DNA of 10,815 nucleotides from the NCBI GenBank assembly GCA_945883885.1, contig CAMCYM010000032.1, positions 1-10,815 of the forward strand, given 5' to 3'. The notes under the pieces were generated by a model. The model made no database searches. It was not told the DNA's origin and saw nothing but the letters and a program-made list of their open reading frames with translations. The translations under genes were made by a program, and so were the position numbers. This stretch comes from Chryseobacterium gleum (GTDB lineage Bacteria > Bacteroidota > Bacteroidia > Flavobacteriales_D > Sanyastnellaceae). This document shows positions 1-8,500 of this stretch, piece by piece (the first letter of the stretch is position 1; every line of letters begins with the position of its first letter).

Positions 1-2
1 CC

Positions 3-665
3 ACCTTCGGAAGCCAAATCATCGCCCTCGACATCCTCTCGTGGTCGCCCGCTGCCCTCCTCCTCGGCTTCCTGCTCGCCTCCATCCCGCGCACCCGCGG
101 CCACTCGGCGAACATCCTCTTCCACGCGGGCCTGCTCTTCTTCGGCCTGTGGATCCTGGAACTCGCCGTCGCTCCGCTGCACGGCCACCCCCGCTTCCTC
201 GCCGCCCTGGCCCACACCGAATCGCCACTGACCGGTGCAGGCATGGGCGCCGCCATTACCGCCCTGCTGCAGTCGTCCTCCGCGACCGTCGGGATGGTGC
301 TTGTCTTGGCCAAACAACACCTCATCTCCCCCCTTGGCGGCATTGCCGTCATGCTCGGAGCAGAACTGGGCACCTGCGCCGACACCCTCCTCGCCACGGT
401 CCGCACCAGCCGGGCCGCCCTGAAAACCGGCCTCTTCCACCTCGCCTTCAACCTCATCACGGTCACCCTCGCGCTCCTCTTCTTCCACCCCTTCGTCGCG
501 CTCATCGCCTACGTCGCCTACGCCCTCCACATCCCGAACGACTCCGCCTCCACCATCGCGCTCGCCCACATCCTCTTCAACCTCAGCGGCGTCCTCCTCT
601 TCATCGGCACCCTCCCCGCCGCGGAACGGCTTTTAAACGCCGCTTTTCGCTCAAGCGCTAGTTGA
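3..665 (+). CDS. Na/Pi cotransporter family membrane protein, C-terminal part (5' end outside window)
   Basis: The visible 220 residues are the C-terminal part of a polytopic inner-membrane protein. The family signature QSSSATVGM lies at visible residues 90-98. It is followed by a hydrophobic segment and the second family motif GAELGT (119-124), the counterpart of the usual GANIGTT. AHILFNLSG (189-197) matches the family's conserved H..FN element. Long hydrophobic stretches at about 36-58, 81-103, 143-175 and 186-203 fit membrane helices. Known family members carry out sodium-coupled phosphate uptake or related anion transport; the substrate here is inferred. The frame is open to the window edge, so the start and the first QSSS repeat are missing. 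The protein ends at AAERLLNAAFRSSAS and has no C-terminal PhoU-like domain, unlike many bacterial relatives. The family call is strong; the substrate is uncertain. Confidence 0.85.
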   Translation, partial: TFGSQIIALDILSWSPAALLLGFLLASIPRTRGHSANILFHAGLLFFGLWILELAVAPLHGHPRFLAALAHTESPLTGAGMGAAITALLQSSSATVGMVLVLAKQHLISPLGGIAVMLGAELGTCADTLLATVRTSRAALKTGLFHLAFNLITVTLALLFFHPFVALIAYVAYALHIPNDSASTIALAHILFNLSGVLLFIGTLPAAERLLNAAFRSSAS

Positions 666-717
666 CGTTTTCCATGGAATCCTTGAAATGTGAATTCAAC
701 TCGGTAGACATTGTCGC

Positions 718-1356
718 ATGATGACAACCACGTATGTCCAGTATGGGTGCGGACTTTCAGCACCCCAAGAATGGCTCAACTTTGATGCATCGCCGACATT
801 GAGGATCCAACGAATGCCCATTCTGGGAACATGGGTTAAGGGTCGGCTCAATGCTGTGTTCCCGAGCAATGTGATGTATGGGGACATCATCAAAGGCCTG
901 CCCATTGCAGCAAACAGCTGCGATGGACTGTACTGTTCCCACACGCTTGAACACCTCGCACTGCATGACTTTCGGAAAGCGCTGAGCAACTCCCTGTTGA
1001 TTCTGAAACCGGGGGGGATTTTTCGATGCATCGTCCCGGACCTAGAGTGTCTCGCCCGGAATTACATCCACAAGTTAGAGAAGGGAGATGCCCTTGCGAG
1101 CATTTCATTCATAAATGGGACACTCCTCGGATACCAAGAAAGGCCGCGAGGCATCAAAGGCTTGATGAGTTCGTTTTTTGGGAACTCACACCACTTGTGG
1201 ATGTGGGACACTTCTTCCCTTTCGCAAGAACTAGAGCGTGCGGGCTTTCGAGAAATCAGAACTTGTCGCTTTCATGACTCCTCCGACAAAATGTTCGAAC
1301 GGGTGGAGGACAAAGGGAGATTTGAGAATGCTGTGGCAATTGAGTGTGTGAAGTAA
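718..1356 (+). CDS. Class I SAM-dependent methyltransferase (predicted, COG4627-like), probably horizontally acquired
   Basis: This 212-residue protein has the short Rossmann methyltransferase layout. A glycine motif YGCG (9-12) is followed by EWLNFDASP (18-26), with the acidic residue expected to contact the SAM ribose. SCDGLYCSHTLEHL (67-80) corresponds to the motif II/III region, LKPGG (96-100) to the post-motif turn, and FRCIVPDLE follows. The Gly-Cys-Gly / W-L-N-x-D pairing is typical of small predicted methyltransferases often found in surface-polysaccharide clusters. No substrate can be assigned. ATG codons occur at 718 and 721; no Shine-Dalgarno is visible, and an ATTG ends four bases before the first ATG. 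Three 60-base rows inside the gene count at 47-53 % GC, against 73 % for one row in panB, and codons such as AGA, ATA and TTA are used. That suggests transfer. A run of seven G at 1011-1017 lies within the LKPGG codons. Confidence 0.75.
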   Translation: MMTTTYVQYGCGLSAPQEWLNFDASPTLRIQRMPILGTWVKGRLNAVFPSNVMYGDIIKGLPIAANSCDGLYCSHTLEHLALHDFRKALSNSLLILKPGGIFRCIVPDLECLARNYIHKLEKGDALASISFINGTLLGYQERPRGIKGLMSSFFGNSHHLWMWDTSSLSQELERAGFREIRTCRFHDSSDKMFERVEDKGRFENAVAIECVK

Positions 1357-1506
1357 GATCGATGCACGCCTCAGGCGAAACTGAAGAGGTGACATTGAAC
1401 CTTGTTTGAAAGGACGTTCCGCGTCACTTTCACCATTGAATCCCCATTTCGACGCCCAACGGATTGCACATCTGGCCGCTCGGCACAGTCGCGTCATTAC
1501 TCGCAA

Positions 1507-1627
1507 CGCGGCGAAGCCGCGCCTCAATCTCAATCCTCATCCCTTCGCGGCAAAGCCGCGCCTCAACCTCAATCTCAACCCTCATCCCTCAACCCTCATC
1601 CCTCACCCCCGCGACGCGCAGCGTCGC
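1507..1627. repeat. Composite repeat: three 3-base-loop hairpins with CTCAAY and CCCTCAW tracts
   Basis: Two near-identical hairpins, CGCGGC-GAA-GCCGCG (1507-1521) and CGCGGC-AAA-GCCGCG (1546-1560), start 39 bases apart. Each is followed by CCTCAA(T/C)CTCAAT. The second unit extends into a period-7 tract of alternating CCCTCAT and CCCTCAA (1579-1605). The element closes with a perfect 7-bp hairpin GCGACGC-GCA-GCGTCGC (1611-1627), whose end is one base from the end of the DUF4159 stop codon. The same hexamers and the same closing hairpin arms recur inside tatA at 8822-8911, in the same order on the plus strand. This looks like a dispersed repeat family of this genome; its name or mobility cannot be judged from one window. 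Confidence 0.8.
1579..1610 (-). other. Potential G-quadruplex tract (G-rich on minus strand)
   Basis: On the plus strand C-runs begin at 1579, 1586, 1593, 1600 and 1606 (CCC, CCC, CCC, CCC, CCCCC), separated by TCAT, TCAA, TCAT and TCA. On the minus strand this reads as five G-tracts of at least three, with 3-4-base loops, which satisfies the usual G-quadruplex pattern. A transcript reading past the DUF4159 stop codon would carry this sequence just after a 7-bp hairpin, so an RNA quadruplex in that 3' UTR is possible. Folding is inferred, not shown. Confidence 0.55.
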
Positions 1628-1628
1628 T

Positions 1629-2330
1629 TCATTCCCCGAACGCATACCGCACCAGGTTCGCGCCCATTTCGAGCGCTTTGCGGCGGACCGCTTCGGGGTC
1701 GCGGTGGACCTGGGGATCTTCCCAGCCGTCCCCGAGGTCGGTTTGGTAATCGTAAAAGGCGACGAGGCGGCCCTCCACGAACAAGCCGTAGCCCTTCGGC
1801 GGCAGGTTGTCGTGCTCGTGGACCTTCGGCAGGCCGTTGCGAAAGGTGTACGGGGCCTTGTAGATCGGGTGATTGAAAGGGACCTCGACCCAGTCCGCGT
1901 CTGGAAAGACCTTTTTCATCTCGCGGCGAATGAAGGGGTCCATGCCGTAGTTGTCCGAGATGTGCAGGAAGCCCCCGCCGAGCAGGTAGGCGCGGAGGTT
2001 GCGGGCTTCGGCAGGCGAAAACGTGACGTTGCCGTGGCCCGTCATGTGGACGAAGGGGTAGTCGGCAAGCTCTGGGCTGCCGACTTCGACGTAGGGTGCG
2101 TCCGGGGCGAGTCGGATGCCGAGCTCGCGGGAGCAAAAGCGCGCGAGGTTCGGGACGGCCGTGGGATTCGCATACCAATCGCCGCCGCCGCGGTACTGCA
2201 GCACGGCGAGCGAGTAGGTCGCTTCGGGAGTTTGGGCCGCGAGGGGCGCAGCCGACCGCGGCAAAATCCCACCCAAAAGCCCCATGAACACGAGGAAGTT
2301 GCGCAAAAGCATCGGATTCGCACGAAACAT
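1629..2330 (-). CDS. Exported DUF4159 domain protein
   Basis: The 233-residue product begins with an N-terminal signal peptide: a hydrophobic core LLRNFLVFMGLLGG and a likely cleavage near residues 31-34 (APLAAQTP). The mature protein resembles DUF4159 (PF13709). It has GGGDWY (48-53), a conserved HMTGHGNVTF (95-104), and GGGFLHISDN (118-127) resembling the glycine turn of a flavodoxin- or GATase-like alpha/beta fold. H154, the segment AFYDY (191-195) and GDGWED (200-205) follow. Many Bacteroidota encode such secreted proteins, but no reaction is established. Two starts are possible: ATG at 2330, four bases from a -7 box, and an in-frame ATG at 2312 that gives a tighter signal peptide (MLLRNFLVFMG). 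The gene is divergent from secDF, with 83 bases between the starts, and convergent with the methyltransferase. The family call is good; the function is unknown. Confidence 0.8.
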   Translation of the reverse strand: MFRANPMLLRNFLVFMGLLGGILPRSAAPLAAQTPEATYSLAVLQYRGGGDWYANPTAVPNLARFCSRELGIRLAPDAPYVEVGSPELADYPFVHMTGHGNVTFSPAEARNLRAYLLGGGFLHISDNYGMDPFIRREMKKVFPDADWVEVPFNHPIYKAPYTFRNGLPKVHEHDNLPPKGYGLFVEGRLVAFYDYQTDLGDGWEDPQVHRDPEAVRRKALEMGANLVRYAFGE

Positions 2331-2334
2331 CGCC

Positions 2335-2342
2335 CGAAGGTA
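2335..2342 (-). promoter_or_regulatory. Bacteroidota -7 promoter box of the DUF4159 gene
   Basis: Read on the minus strand the sequence is TACCTTCG, then GGCG, then ATG. This matches TAnnTTTG with one change (C for T). Bacteroidota RNA polymerase starts a few bases downstream of this element, so transcription would begin at or next to the ATG and give a leaderless mRNA. I saw no convincing TTG at the -33 position. Confidence 0.55.
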
Positions 2343-2385
2343 CTGCGTACGCGGCGGCCGAGTCCCTGCCGATAGGGATTTAAGT

Positions 2386-2393
2386 TATATTTG
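2386..2393 (+). promoter_or_regulatory. Bacteroidota -7 promoter box of secDF
   Basis: TATATTTG is a perfect match to TAnnTTTG. It lies 20 bases before the secDF ATG at 2414, in an AT-rich patch of an otherwise GC-rich region. The predicted 5' UTR is about 15 bases, without a Shine-Dalgarno motif. No clear -33 TTG is present. Confidence 0.65.
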
Positions 2394-2413
2394 CCGCCCT
2401 GAAACCCACCGAC

Positions 2414-5400
2414 ATGCAGAACAAGAACGCTGTCCTGATCTTCACCTCGCTGCTCATCTTCGCCACCCTCTACACGTTGAGCTTCAACTGGGTGGCCAAC
2501 CGCTTCGAGCGCGTGGCCGCGGAGCACGGGGCCTATGTGGCCGACTCGCTGGTGTCGGCGGGGGTCGTAGAAGAATCTGCGCGCGAGGAAGCGGCCCGCA
2601 AGGCGGCCCGCGAGTTCCTCCGCGACAGTGCAAACGCTGAGATCTATCCGCTCTTCGGACACACGTACCAGGAAGTGGTCGAGCAAGAGCTCAACCTCGG
2701 CCTCGACTTGCAAGGCGGCATGAGCGTCACCCTCGAGGTGAGCGTGCCAGACTTGATTGTGTCGCTGAGCGATTTCTCGACGAATCCGAAGTTCACGGCT
2801 GCCATGAACGAAGCGCGCGGTTCGCGGGCGGATGCTGCAGGAGCCGAGTTCGTGGACCTCTTCGCAGCTGCGTGGGCGAAGCAGGGCGCCGAAGGCGAGC
2901 TTTGGCGCATCTTCCACAACCTCGAGAACAAGTACCTGTTCCCGGCGAAGGCCACGGATGCAGAAATCCTCGACATTCTGCGGAACGAGGCGGAGACAGC
3001 CATCGCAAACACGGAGAGTATCATCCGCAAGCGGATTGACCAGCTCGGGGTCGCGCAACCGAACGTCCAACGCGTCAGCGGAGGCCGCATCCTGGTCGAG
3101 TTGCCGGGCATCGATGACCGGGAGCGCGCACGGAAGCAGCTGAAAGCCACCGCAAACTTGGAATTCTGGGAGACCTGGTTCAACGACGAAATCTTCCAGC
3201 GGGTCGCAGATGCGAACACCGCGGTCGGCAAATCGCTCCGCCCAGACCTCTACGGACTCGGCGCCGCCCCGGTAGTGGCCGACACGACCGCAGTGGCCGC
3301 GGATTCCACCGCTACGGATGCCGCAGCCGATTCTACCGCAGCTGCATCTGAATCCGAAAATGCGCCGTCGGACTCTTCGCTCACGCTGGACGACCGCCGG
3401 GCGAAGAACCCGCTGTTCGCCTACCTCCAGCCGGAGACTTCCCGACGCGGAGCCGTCGTCGGTTATGCTGCGGTATCGGACACCTCGCGGATCAATTCGA
3501 TGCTGGCACGTCCGGAAGCTCGGGCGGCCCTGGGTGGGGATTTGCGGTTGATGTGGGATGCGAAGCCGACGAACAACGTCGCCCAGCTGTATGCCATCCG
3601 CGACGACAGCGGCAAGGGCAAGGCGAAACTCACCGGCCGCTCGATTGTCGATGCCCGGGTTTCGTACGACGAGGTCGGCGATGTGGTGGTCAGCATGACC
3701 ATGGACGGAGAAGGTGCGGGGGCGTGGGGCACCATGACCCAGGCCTGTGCGGCAGACAATCAGCGCGCGGTGGCCATCGTCCTTGACGGCCTCGTGTTCA
3801 GCGCTCCCAGCGTGCAGTCGGCCATCACGAACGGCCGCTCCCAAATCAGCTTCGGATCCGGCCAAGCGCTCGACGTGAAGCTCAAGGAAGCCGAAGACCT
3901 CGCCGGTTTGCTGAAGGCCGGTTCGCTGCCAGCGCCGGCGCGCATCGTCGACGAAACAAGCATCGGTGCGCAGCTCGGCGAAGACAACATCAAAGCCGGT
4001 CTCTGGTCGTTCGCGATCGCCTTGCTCGTGGTACTCATCTACATGGTGGTGTACTACAAAGGCGCGGGTCTGATCGCAAACGTGGCGTTGATTGCGAACT
4101 TGTTCTTCTTGGTAGGTGCGCTTGCCTCCCTCGGAGCCGCGTTGACCCTGCCGGGCATTGCCGGTATCGTCTTGACCATCGGTATGGCCGTGGACGCAAA
4201 CGTGCTGGTGTATGAACGGATTCGCGAGGAATTGCGTGCCGGAAAATCTCTGTCACAATCCGTCAAAGAAGGCTACTCCGGTGCCTACAGTTCCATCATC
4301 GACGCGAACATCACCACCATGTTGACGGCCATTGTGCTGTACATGTTCGGTACGGGCGCCGTTCGTGGATTTGCGACTACCCTGATCGCGGGGATTTTCA
4401 CTTCGCTGTTCAGTGCCATCGTCATCAGCCGGCTAATCATTTTCAGCCGTTTGGACAAAAAGAAGCCCATCACCTTCACCACAGAATTGACGCGCGAGTG
4501 GTTCACGAATTCTGCCATCGACTTTGTGAGCAAGCGAAAGCTCTACTACATCGCGAGCGGTCTCGTGATTGCCATCGGCTTGGGTTCTCTCGTAACCCGT
4601 GGGTTGAACTACGGCGTCGAGTTTTCTGGCGGTTCGACGTTCGACGTAACCTTCGAGCAGCCCATTGATGCGCAAAAAGTGCGCGATGTCTTGTCCGAGT
4701 CGTTCACGGAAGATGGTGTGAAAGGCAACCCCCTTGTCCAAACCAAGGACGGTGACTCGAAGCTCCGCATCATGACGAACTTCATGAGCAAGAGCGACGT
4801 GGAGAACCAAGACGAAGCCATTCTCGGCGCACTGAACGCCGGACTTGGAACCTTGAACACGCCGTACACGGTCGACCAATACAACAAGGTGGATGCCACC
4901 GTCTCCGACGACTTCCGATCAGGCGCGCGCAATGCGACCATCGCCTCGTTCATCGTCATCTTTGCCTACATCGTATTCCGGTTCCGCCGCTGGCAGTACG
5001 GCCTCGGCGCACTTGTAGCACTCATCCACGACGTGCTGATGGTGTTGAGCATGTTCACGCTGTTCAACGGCATCCTGCCCTTCTCCCTGGAGATTGATCA
5101 GGCCTTCATCGCGGCGATTTTGACGGTCATCGGCTACTCCATCAACGACACGGTGGTGGTCTTCGACCGGATTCGGGAGTACTTCAAGGCGAGCGGCGGT
5201 ACCAGCACGGTTTCTGCCGGATTGCTCAATTCCGCTTTGAACAGCACGCTCGGCCGGACGTTGAATACCTCAGCAACCACCCTCGTGGTGTTGTTGACCA
5301 TCTTCATCCTCGGAGGCGACAACATCAAAGGCTTCGTCTTCGCCTTGCTCGTAGGCATCGGGGTCGGTACCTACAGCTCGCTGTGCATCGCAACGCCTCT

Positions 5401-5440
5401 CGTGTACGACTTCTCGAAGAAGCGCGCTGAAAACGCCTGA
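2414..5440 (+). CDS. secDF: Fused protein translocase subunits SecD-SecF
   Basis: This 1008-residue inner-membrane protein uses the proton-motive force to help SecYEG/SecA pull proteins across the membrane. The SecD part starts with a TM helix (about 7-26) and has LGLDLQGG (95-102), a large periplasmic region, then TM helices from about 525. These include GMAVDANVLVYERIREE (590-606), whose Asp594 corresponds to the aspartate needed for proton transport in Thermus SecDF. The SecF part follows after the linker SRLDKKKP: a TM helix at 709-727, the motif GVEFSGG (734-740), a second periplasmic domain, and GYSINDTVVVFDRIRE (907-922). The fusion and length are normal for Bacteroidota. An Ala/Asp/Thr/Ser-rich stretch at about 286-327 interrupts the SecD periplasmic region and looks disordered. 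The start fits the promoter spacing, and the gene ends 21 bases before a terminator hairpin. Confidence 0.97.
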   Translation: MQNKNAVLIFTSLLIFATLYTLSFNWVANRFERVAAEHGAYVADSLVSAGVVEESAREEAARKAAREFLRDSANAEIYPLFGHTYQEVVEQELNLGLDLQGGMSVTLEVSVPDLIVSLSDFSTNPKFTAAMNEARGSRADAAGAEFVDLFAAAWAKQGAEGELWRIFHNLENKYLFPAKATDAEILDILRNEAETAIANTESIIRKRIDQLGVAQPNVQRVSGGRILVELPGIDDRERARKQLKATANLEFWETWFNDEIFQRVADANTAVGKSLRPDLYGLGAAPVVADTTAVAADSTATDAAADSTAAASESENAPSDSSLTLDDRRAKNPLFAYLQPETSRRGAVVGYAAVSDTSRINSMLARPEARAALGGDLRLMWDAKPTNNVAQLYAIRDDSGKGKAKLTGRSIVDARVSYDEVGDVVVSMTMDGEGAGAWGTMTQACAADNQRAVAIVLDGLVFSAPSVQSAITNGRSQISFGSGQALDVKLKEAEDLAGLLKAGSLPAPARIVDETSIGAQLGEDNIKAGLWSFAIALLVVLIYMVVYYKGAGLIANVALIANLFFLVGALASLGAALTLPGIAGIVLTIGMAVDANVLVYERIREELRAGKSLSQSVKEGYSGAYSSIIDANITTMLTAIVLYMFGTGAVRGFATTLIAGIFTSLFSAIVISRLIIFSRLDKKKPITFTTELTREWFTNSAIDFVSKRKLYYIASGLVIAIGLGSLVTRGLNYGVEFSGGSTFDVTFEQPIDAQKVRDVLSESFTEDGVKGNPLVQTKDGDSKLRIMTNFMSKSDVENQDEAILGALNAGLGTLNTPYTVDQYNKVDATVSDDFRSGARNATIASFIVIFAYIVFRFRRWQYGLGALVALIHDVLMVLSMFTLFNGILPFSLEIDQAFIAAILTVIGYSINDTVVVFDRIREYFKASGGTSTVSAGLLNSALNSTLGRTLNTSATTLVVLLTIFILGGDNIKGFVFALLVGIGVGTYSSLCIATPLVYDFSKKRAENA

Positions 5441-5461
5441 TTTTCGGATTTCTGGAAATGA

Positions 5462-5493
5462 ACGAGGGGGCCATGTGGCCCCCTCGTCGTTTT
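5462..5493 (+). terminator. Rho-independent terminator of secDF
   Basis: A 12-bp perfect inverted repeat, ACGAGGGGGCCA / TGGCCCCCTCGT, is separated by TG (in practice an ATGT loop on an 11-bp stem). It is followed by CG and TTTTC. It lies 22 bases after the secDF stop codon. The M1 peptidase gene ends at 5508 on the other strand, so the hairpin may also stop transcripts from that side, although the minus-strand tail after the stem (TCATTTCC) is a poor T-tract. Confidence 0.85.
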
Positions 5494-5507
5494 CATCCCG
5501 TTCGAGT

Positions 5508-8500
5508 TCAGTTCACCACGTTGCGTGCGAAGCGGAAGGGGTTCAACGCATCGATGCTGACCACTACCGCGATGGACTCCCACGGGCGGTAGGTCACGCC
5601 TTCGCTGAACCAGCCAGTGGCCGCCAGCGGGATGCGGATGCTGCTGCGCAGGCCACCCGCCGTGTTGGGCGATGACGGCAGGCGGAGGTAGAGGCCCGTG
5701 GAGGCAAGGGCATCGGTGCCGTCAAAGGCTGCGCCGGCGAAGACGCCGAGAAGCTTGACGGGCAGGTCCGCATCGGCCGTAGCCGACACCACGAAATCGC
5801 TTCCACGCCCCGCGCGGAATCCGGCGAGTCCCCCGTGCAACGCGGCCACCTGTGCCCCCTCGATGCCCCCTTCCACACGCCCTAAGAACAGGTGATCCCG
5901 CATCGGGTCTACCGTGGGTGAAGGGCCCTGAACGAGCACCGGGAAAACCCCTGCGTCGGTCGATGTTCCTCCGAACACGCGCCAGGCTACCGTGTGATTC
6001 TCTCCGTCGTACCGGAAGGCACCGGCATAGGTCGCTGCAGTGAAGATGGCGGAACGGTCTGCTGTCAAGATCAATGCTTCCGGGCTGGAGAGGTAGTCCT
6101 TGAACGCGAACGCGCGGGCGTTCACCGCAAGGCTGTGGCTGATGCGCCGGCCCTTCCATGTGGCCGCGGCTGCGACCCCGAGCGACTGGCGACCCGAGCG
6201 TGGCGGAACGACCGGCAATACAAACTCGCCCGGAACAGGGGCCGCATCCGACCGCAAATCCACCGCCTCCACCCGCACGGCAGACGACCACGGCGACGTC
6301 GGCTGGCGGTGAAACTTCGCTTCGCCGACCAGCGCCGCACGCCGGTACACTTCCTCTACATATCCGGCTGCTTGCGCGGGTGCGCTGAACCGCCGCGCTT
6401 CTGCCCGCGCGATCCACGGACCGAAGCGGTGCGACATCCGTGCAAACCCCGTCAGTGTGCCCGACTTCAGCCCCCACATCGGCGCTACATGCCAACCGAA
6501 ATCCCGCAACGGCAGCACCTCGTTGTGCACCACGAGCCCCGGCATCCACCCGTCGTGCAGGTTCCAGCCCACCAGCGGGAGGAACGACACCGTCGTGCGG
6601 TACGGCTGCTCGAGCCCCGTCATGAACCGCAGCTCCAGGGGGTCGATGCGCCGCAGCACGCCGGTCGTTTGGGTCGTGTTGTTCCGCCGGTCGTACTCCA
6701 GCGCCTGCTCGACCCCGTCGACCCGCACCGCCTGTGCACCCTCCGGCACCGCTACCCAACGCCCCGTCCCCGCCGGCAACGGATCGTTCCACCCCGCACT
6801 CGTCCACTTCCCCTCCCCGTCCTGCACCGACAGCTCAAACGGCCCACCGACCCCGCCGCGGTTCCAAACGTACACCTCGCGCCCCCCCGTCCCACGACGC
6901 ACCCGGCCCGCCCGGAAATCCACGCGGTCCGTGGTCGGCACCAGCCCCTCAAAAAACCACGCGCAGTCCTTCCCCGACACCCGCTCGATCACCGCCCGCA
7001 AATCGTCAGGGCCCGGGTGCCGGAATTTCCACGCGTCGAAGTAGGCCTGCATCGCGCGGTCGAACACCTCGGTGCCGAGGGCGCCTTGGAGGTAGGCGAA
7101 GGCAGCAGCGGTCTTTTTGTAGACGACGGTGCCGTAGTTCGTGGACGAGAAGTCGTTGCTGTGGCAGGACATCGGTTGGTCCACCCCCATCCGCGACGTG
7201 AGCAGGTAGGAATACTGGTCCGTCAGCGGGTACGAGAGGTTCGAGAAGCCGAGCGTCCGCGCGAGCCCCTTCGGCAGCATCGTGCCGGCAAAACCCAGCG
7301 TATCGCCGTATTTCGTAGCGAAGTAGCGCGTCTCGTTGAACGAGTTGATGCCCTCGTCCATCCAGGCATGGGCGCGCTCGTTCGTGCCGAGGATGCCATA
7401 GAACCAGTTGTGGCCGACTTCGTGGACGATGACCGTTTCGAGCGAGAGGGCCGACGACATGGTGCCGATGACCGTCACGTTCGGGTATTCCATGCCTCCG
7501 CCGGCGCTGATCGTGCCGTCCACCGCGGTCACTTGGCGGTAGGGGTAATCGCCGTTCCAGAGCGAATAGTAGTGGATGCCGTCGGCCAAATATTCGGGCG
7601 CCCGCTCCCACAAATCCCCCCGATCGCTCGTGAACATTGCCCACGTCGTCACCTCGTTCCCGGAATGCGGCAACACCACACTGCCCTTGAGCACATTCCA
7701 CCGCTTGTCCGCAAACCACGCGAAGTCGTGCACGTCGGACTGTCGGTACCGCAGCGTCTTCGTCCGCGTCGCCGACGCCGGGAAATCGTCCGGCGCGAGG
7801 TCGGACGAAGCGAACCGGAGCCGTGTCAAGGCGTCGAGCGAGTCGAGCCGGCGTTCTTCGGCCGCGTTGTCCGCCGCGCCTGGAACGAAATCCCCGGTGG
7901 CCCCCACGACGTAGTTCTCAGGGAGCGTGATGGAAACGTCGAAGGTGCCGTACTCGGAGTAGAATTCGCCTTGGTTGAGGTAGGGCATTTCGTGCCAGCC
8001 CTCCCGGTCGAAGACGGCGGGCTTCGGGTACCATTGTGTGATTTGGTAGCTCTGCCCGATGTGGCCCAGGCGGCTGATGCTGCCGGACGGCAAGGCCACG
8101 CGGAAGGGCGTGGCGTAGGTCAGCTGCGCGCCGGGGGCGAGCGGTGCAGGCAGTTCAAGCCGTACAATGTCCGGATGTTCCGGGTGCGGCGTGGTGCGCG
8201 CTGGCCGACCGTTCACGGTGAAACTCAACGAGTCAATGCGACCAAGTTCTCGCTGCAACGCATAGAACATGAGCATGTTCCCATCGCGAAACTGCTGCTT
8301 CGCAAGAGCCGTCTTGCCGCTGGAATAGGCGTTCGGCCACAGGTGGATCCAGAGGAACGTCAGCGTTTCCGGGCTCCGGTTCGTGTACGTGGTGGTGATG
8401 TTTCCGTGCAATTCGTGCTCCGAGTCGTCGAGCTGCACGGCGATGACATGGTCCACAACTTGCTGGAAGTAGGGAGTTTGGGCCGCGGCTGCGCCGCCGG

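Larger units (their letters stand above)
1357..1628. other. Intergenic gap between convergent genes, with hairpins and short repeats
   Basis: No gene is supported in this stretch between the stop codons of the methyltransferase and the DUF4159 gene. The left half is AT-richer and holds one imperfect hairpin at 1407-1432: TGAAAGGACG, loop TTCCG, then CGTC-A-CTTTCA with a single bulged A. It has no T-tract on either side, so I do not call it a terminator. The right half (1507-1627) is a dense composite of GC-rich hairpins and pyrimidine-rich repeats, described separately. No canonical intrinsic terminator was found for either gene. Confidence 0.7.

Noticed and set aside
41..661. A 206-codon Arg/Pro/His-rich frame overlapping the Na/Pi gene
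   Set aside because: The frame beginning at base 3 shows transporter motifs and membrane helices. This one is a +1-type shadow with GC-rich composition.
705..717. TAGACATTG-TCGC before the methyltransferase ATG as a -7 box
   Set aside because: The spacing to the ATG is right, but the box is one base too long and lacks the TTT of TAnnTTTG.
1407..1432. Hairpin after the methyltransferase as an intrinsic terminator
   Set aside because: The stem is imperfect (bulged A) and no T-tract follows on either strand.
1507..1627. Short regularly spaced repeats as a possible CRISPR array
   Set aside because: The units are 6-7 or 39 bases with no unique spacers of constant length, and no cas gene is nearby.
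2042..3865. A 607-codon minus-strand open frame opposite secDF
   Set aside because: The opposite strand encodes unmistakable SecDF motifs. The minus frame has no recognisable domain and also runs across the DUF4159 gene in another frame.
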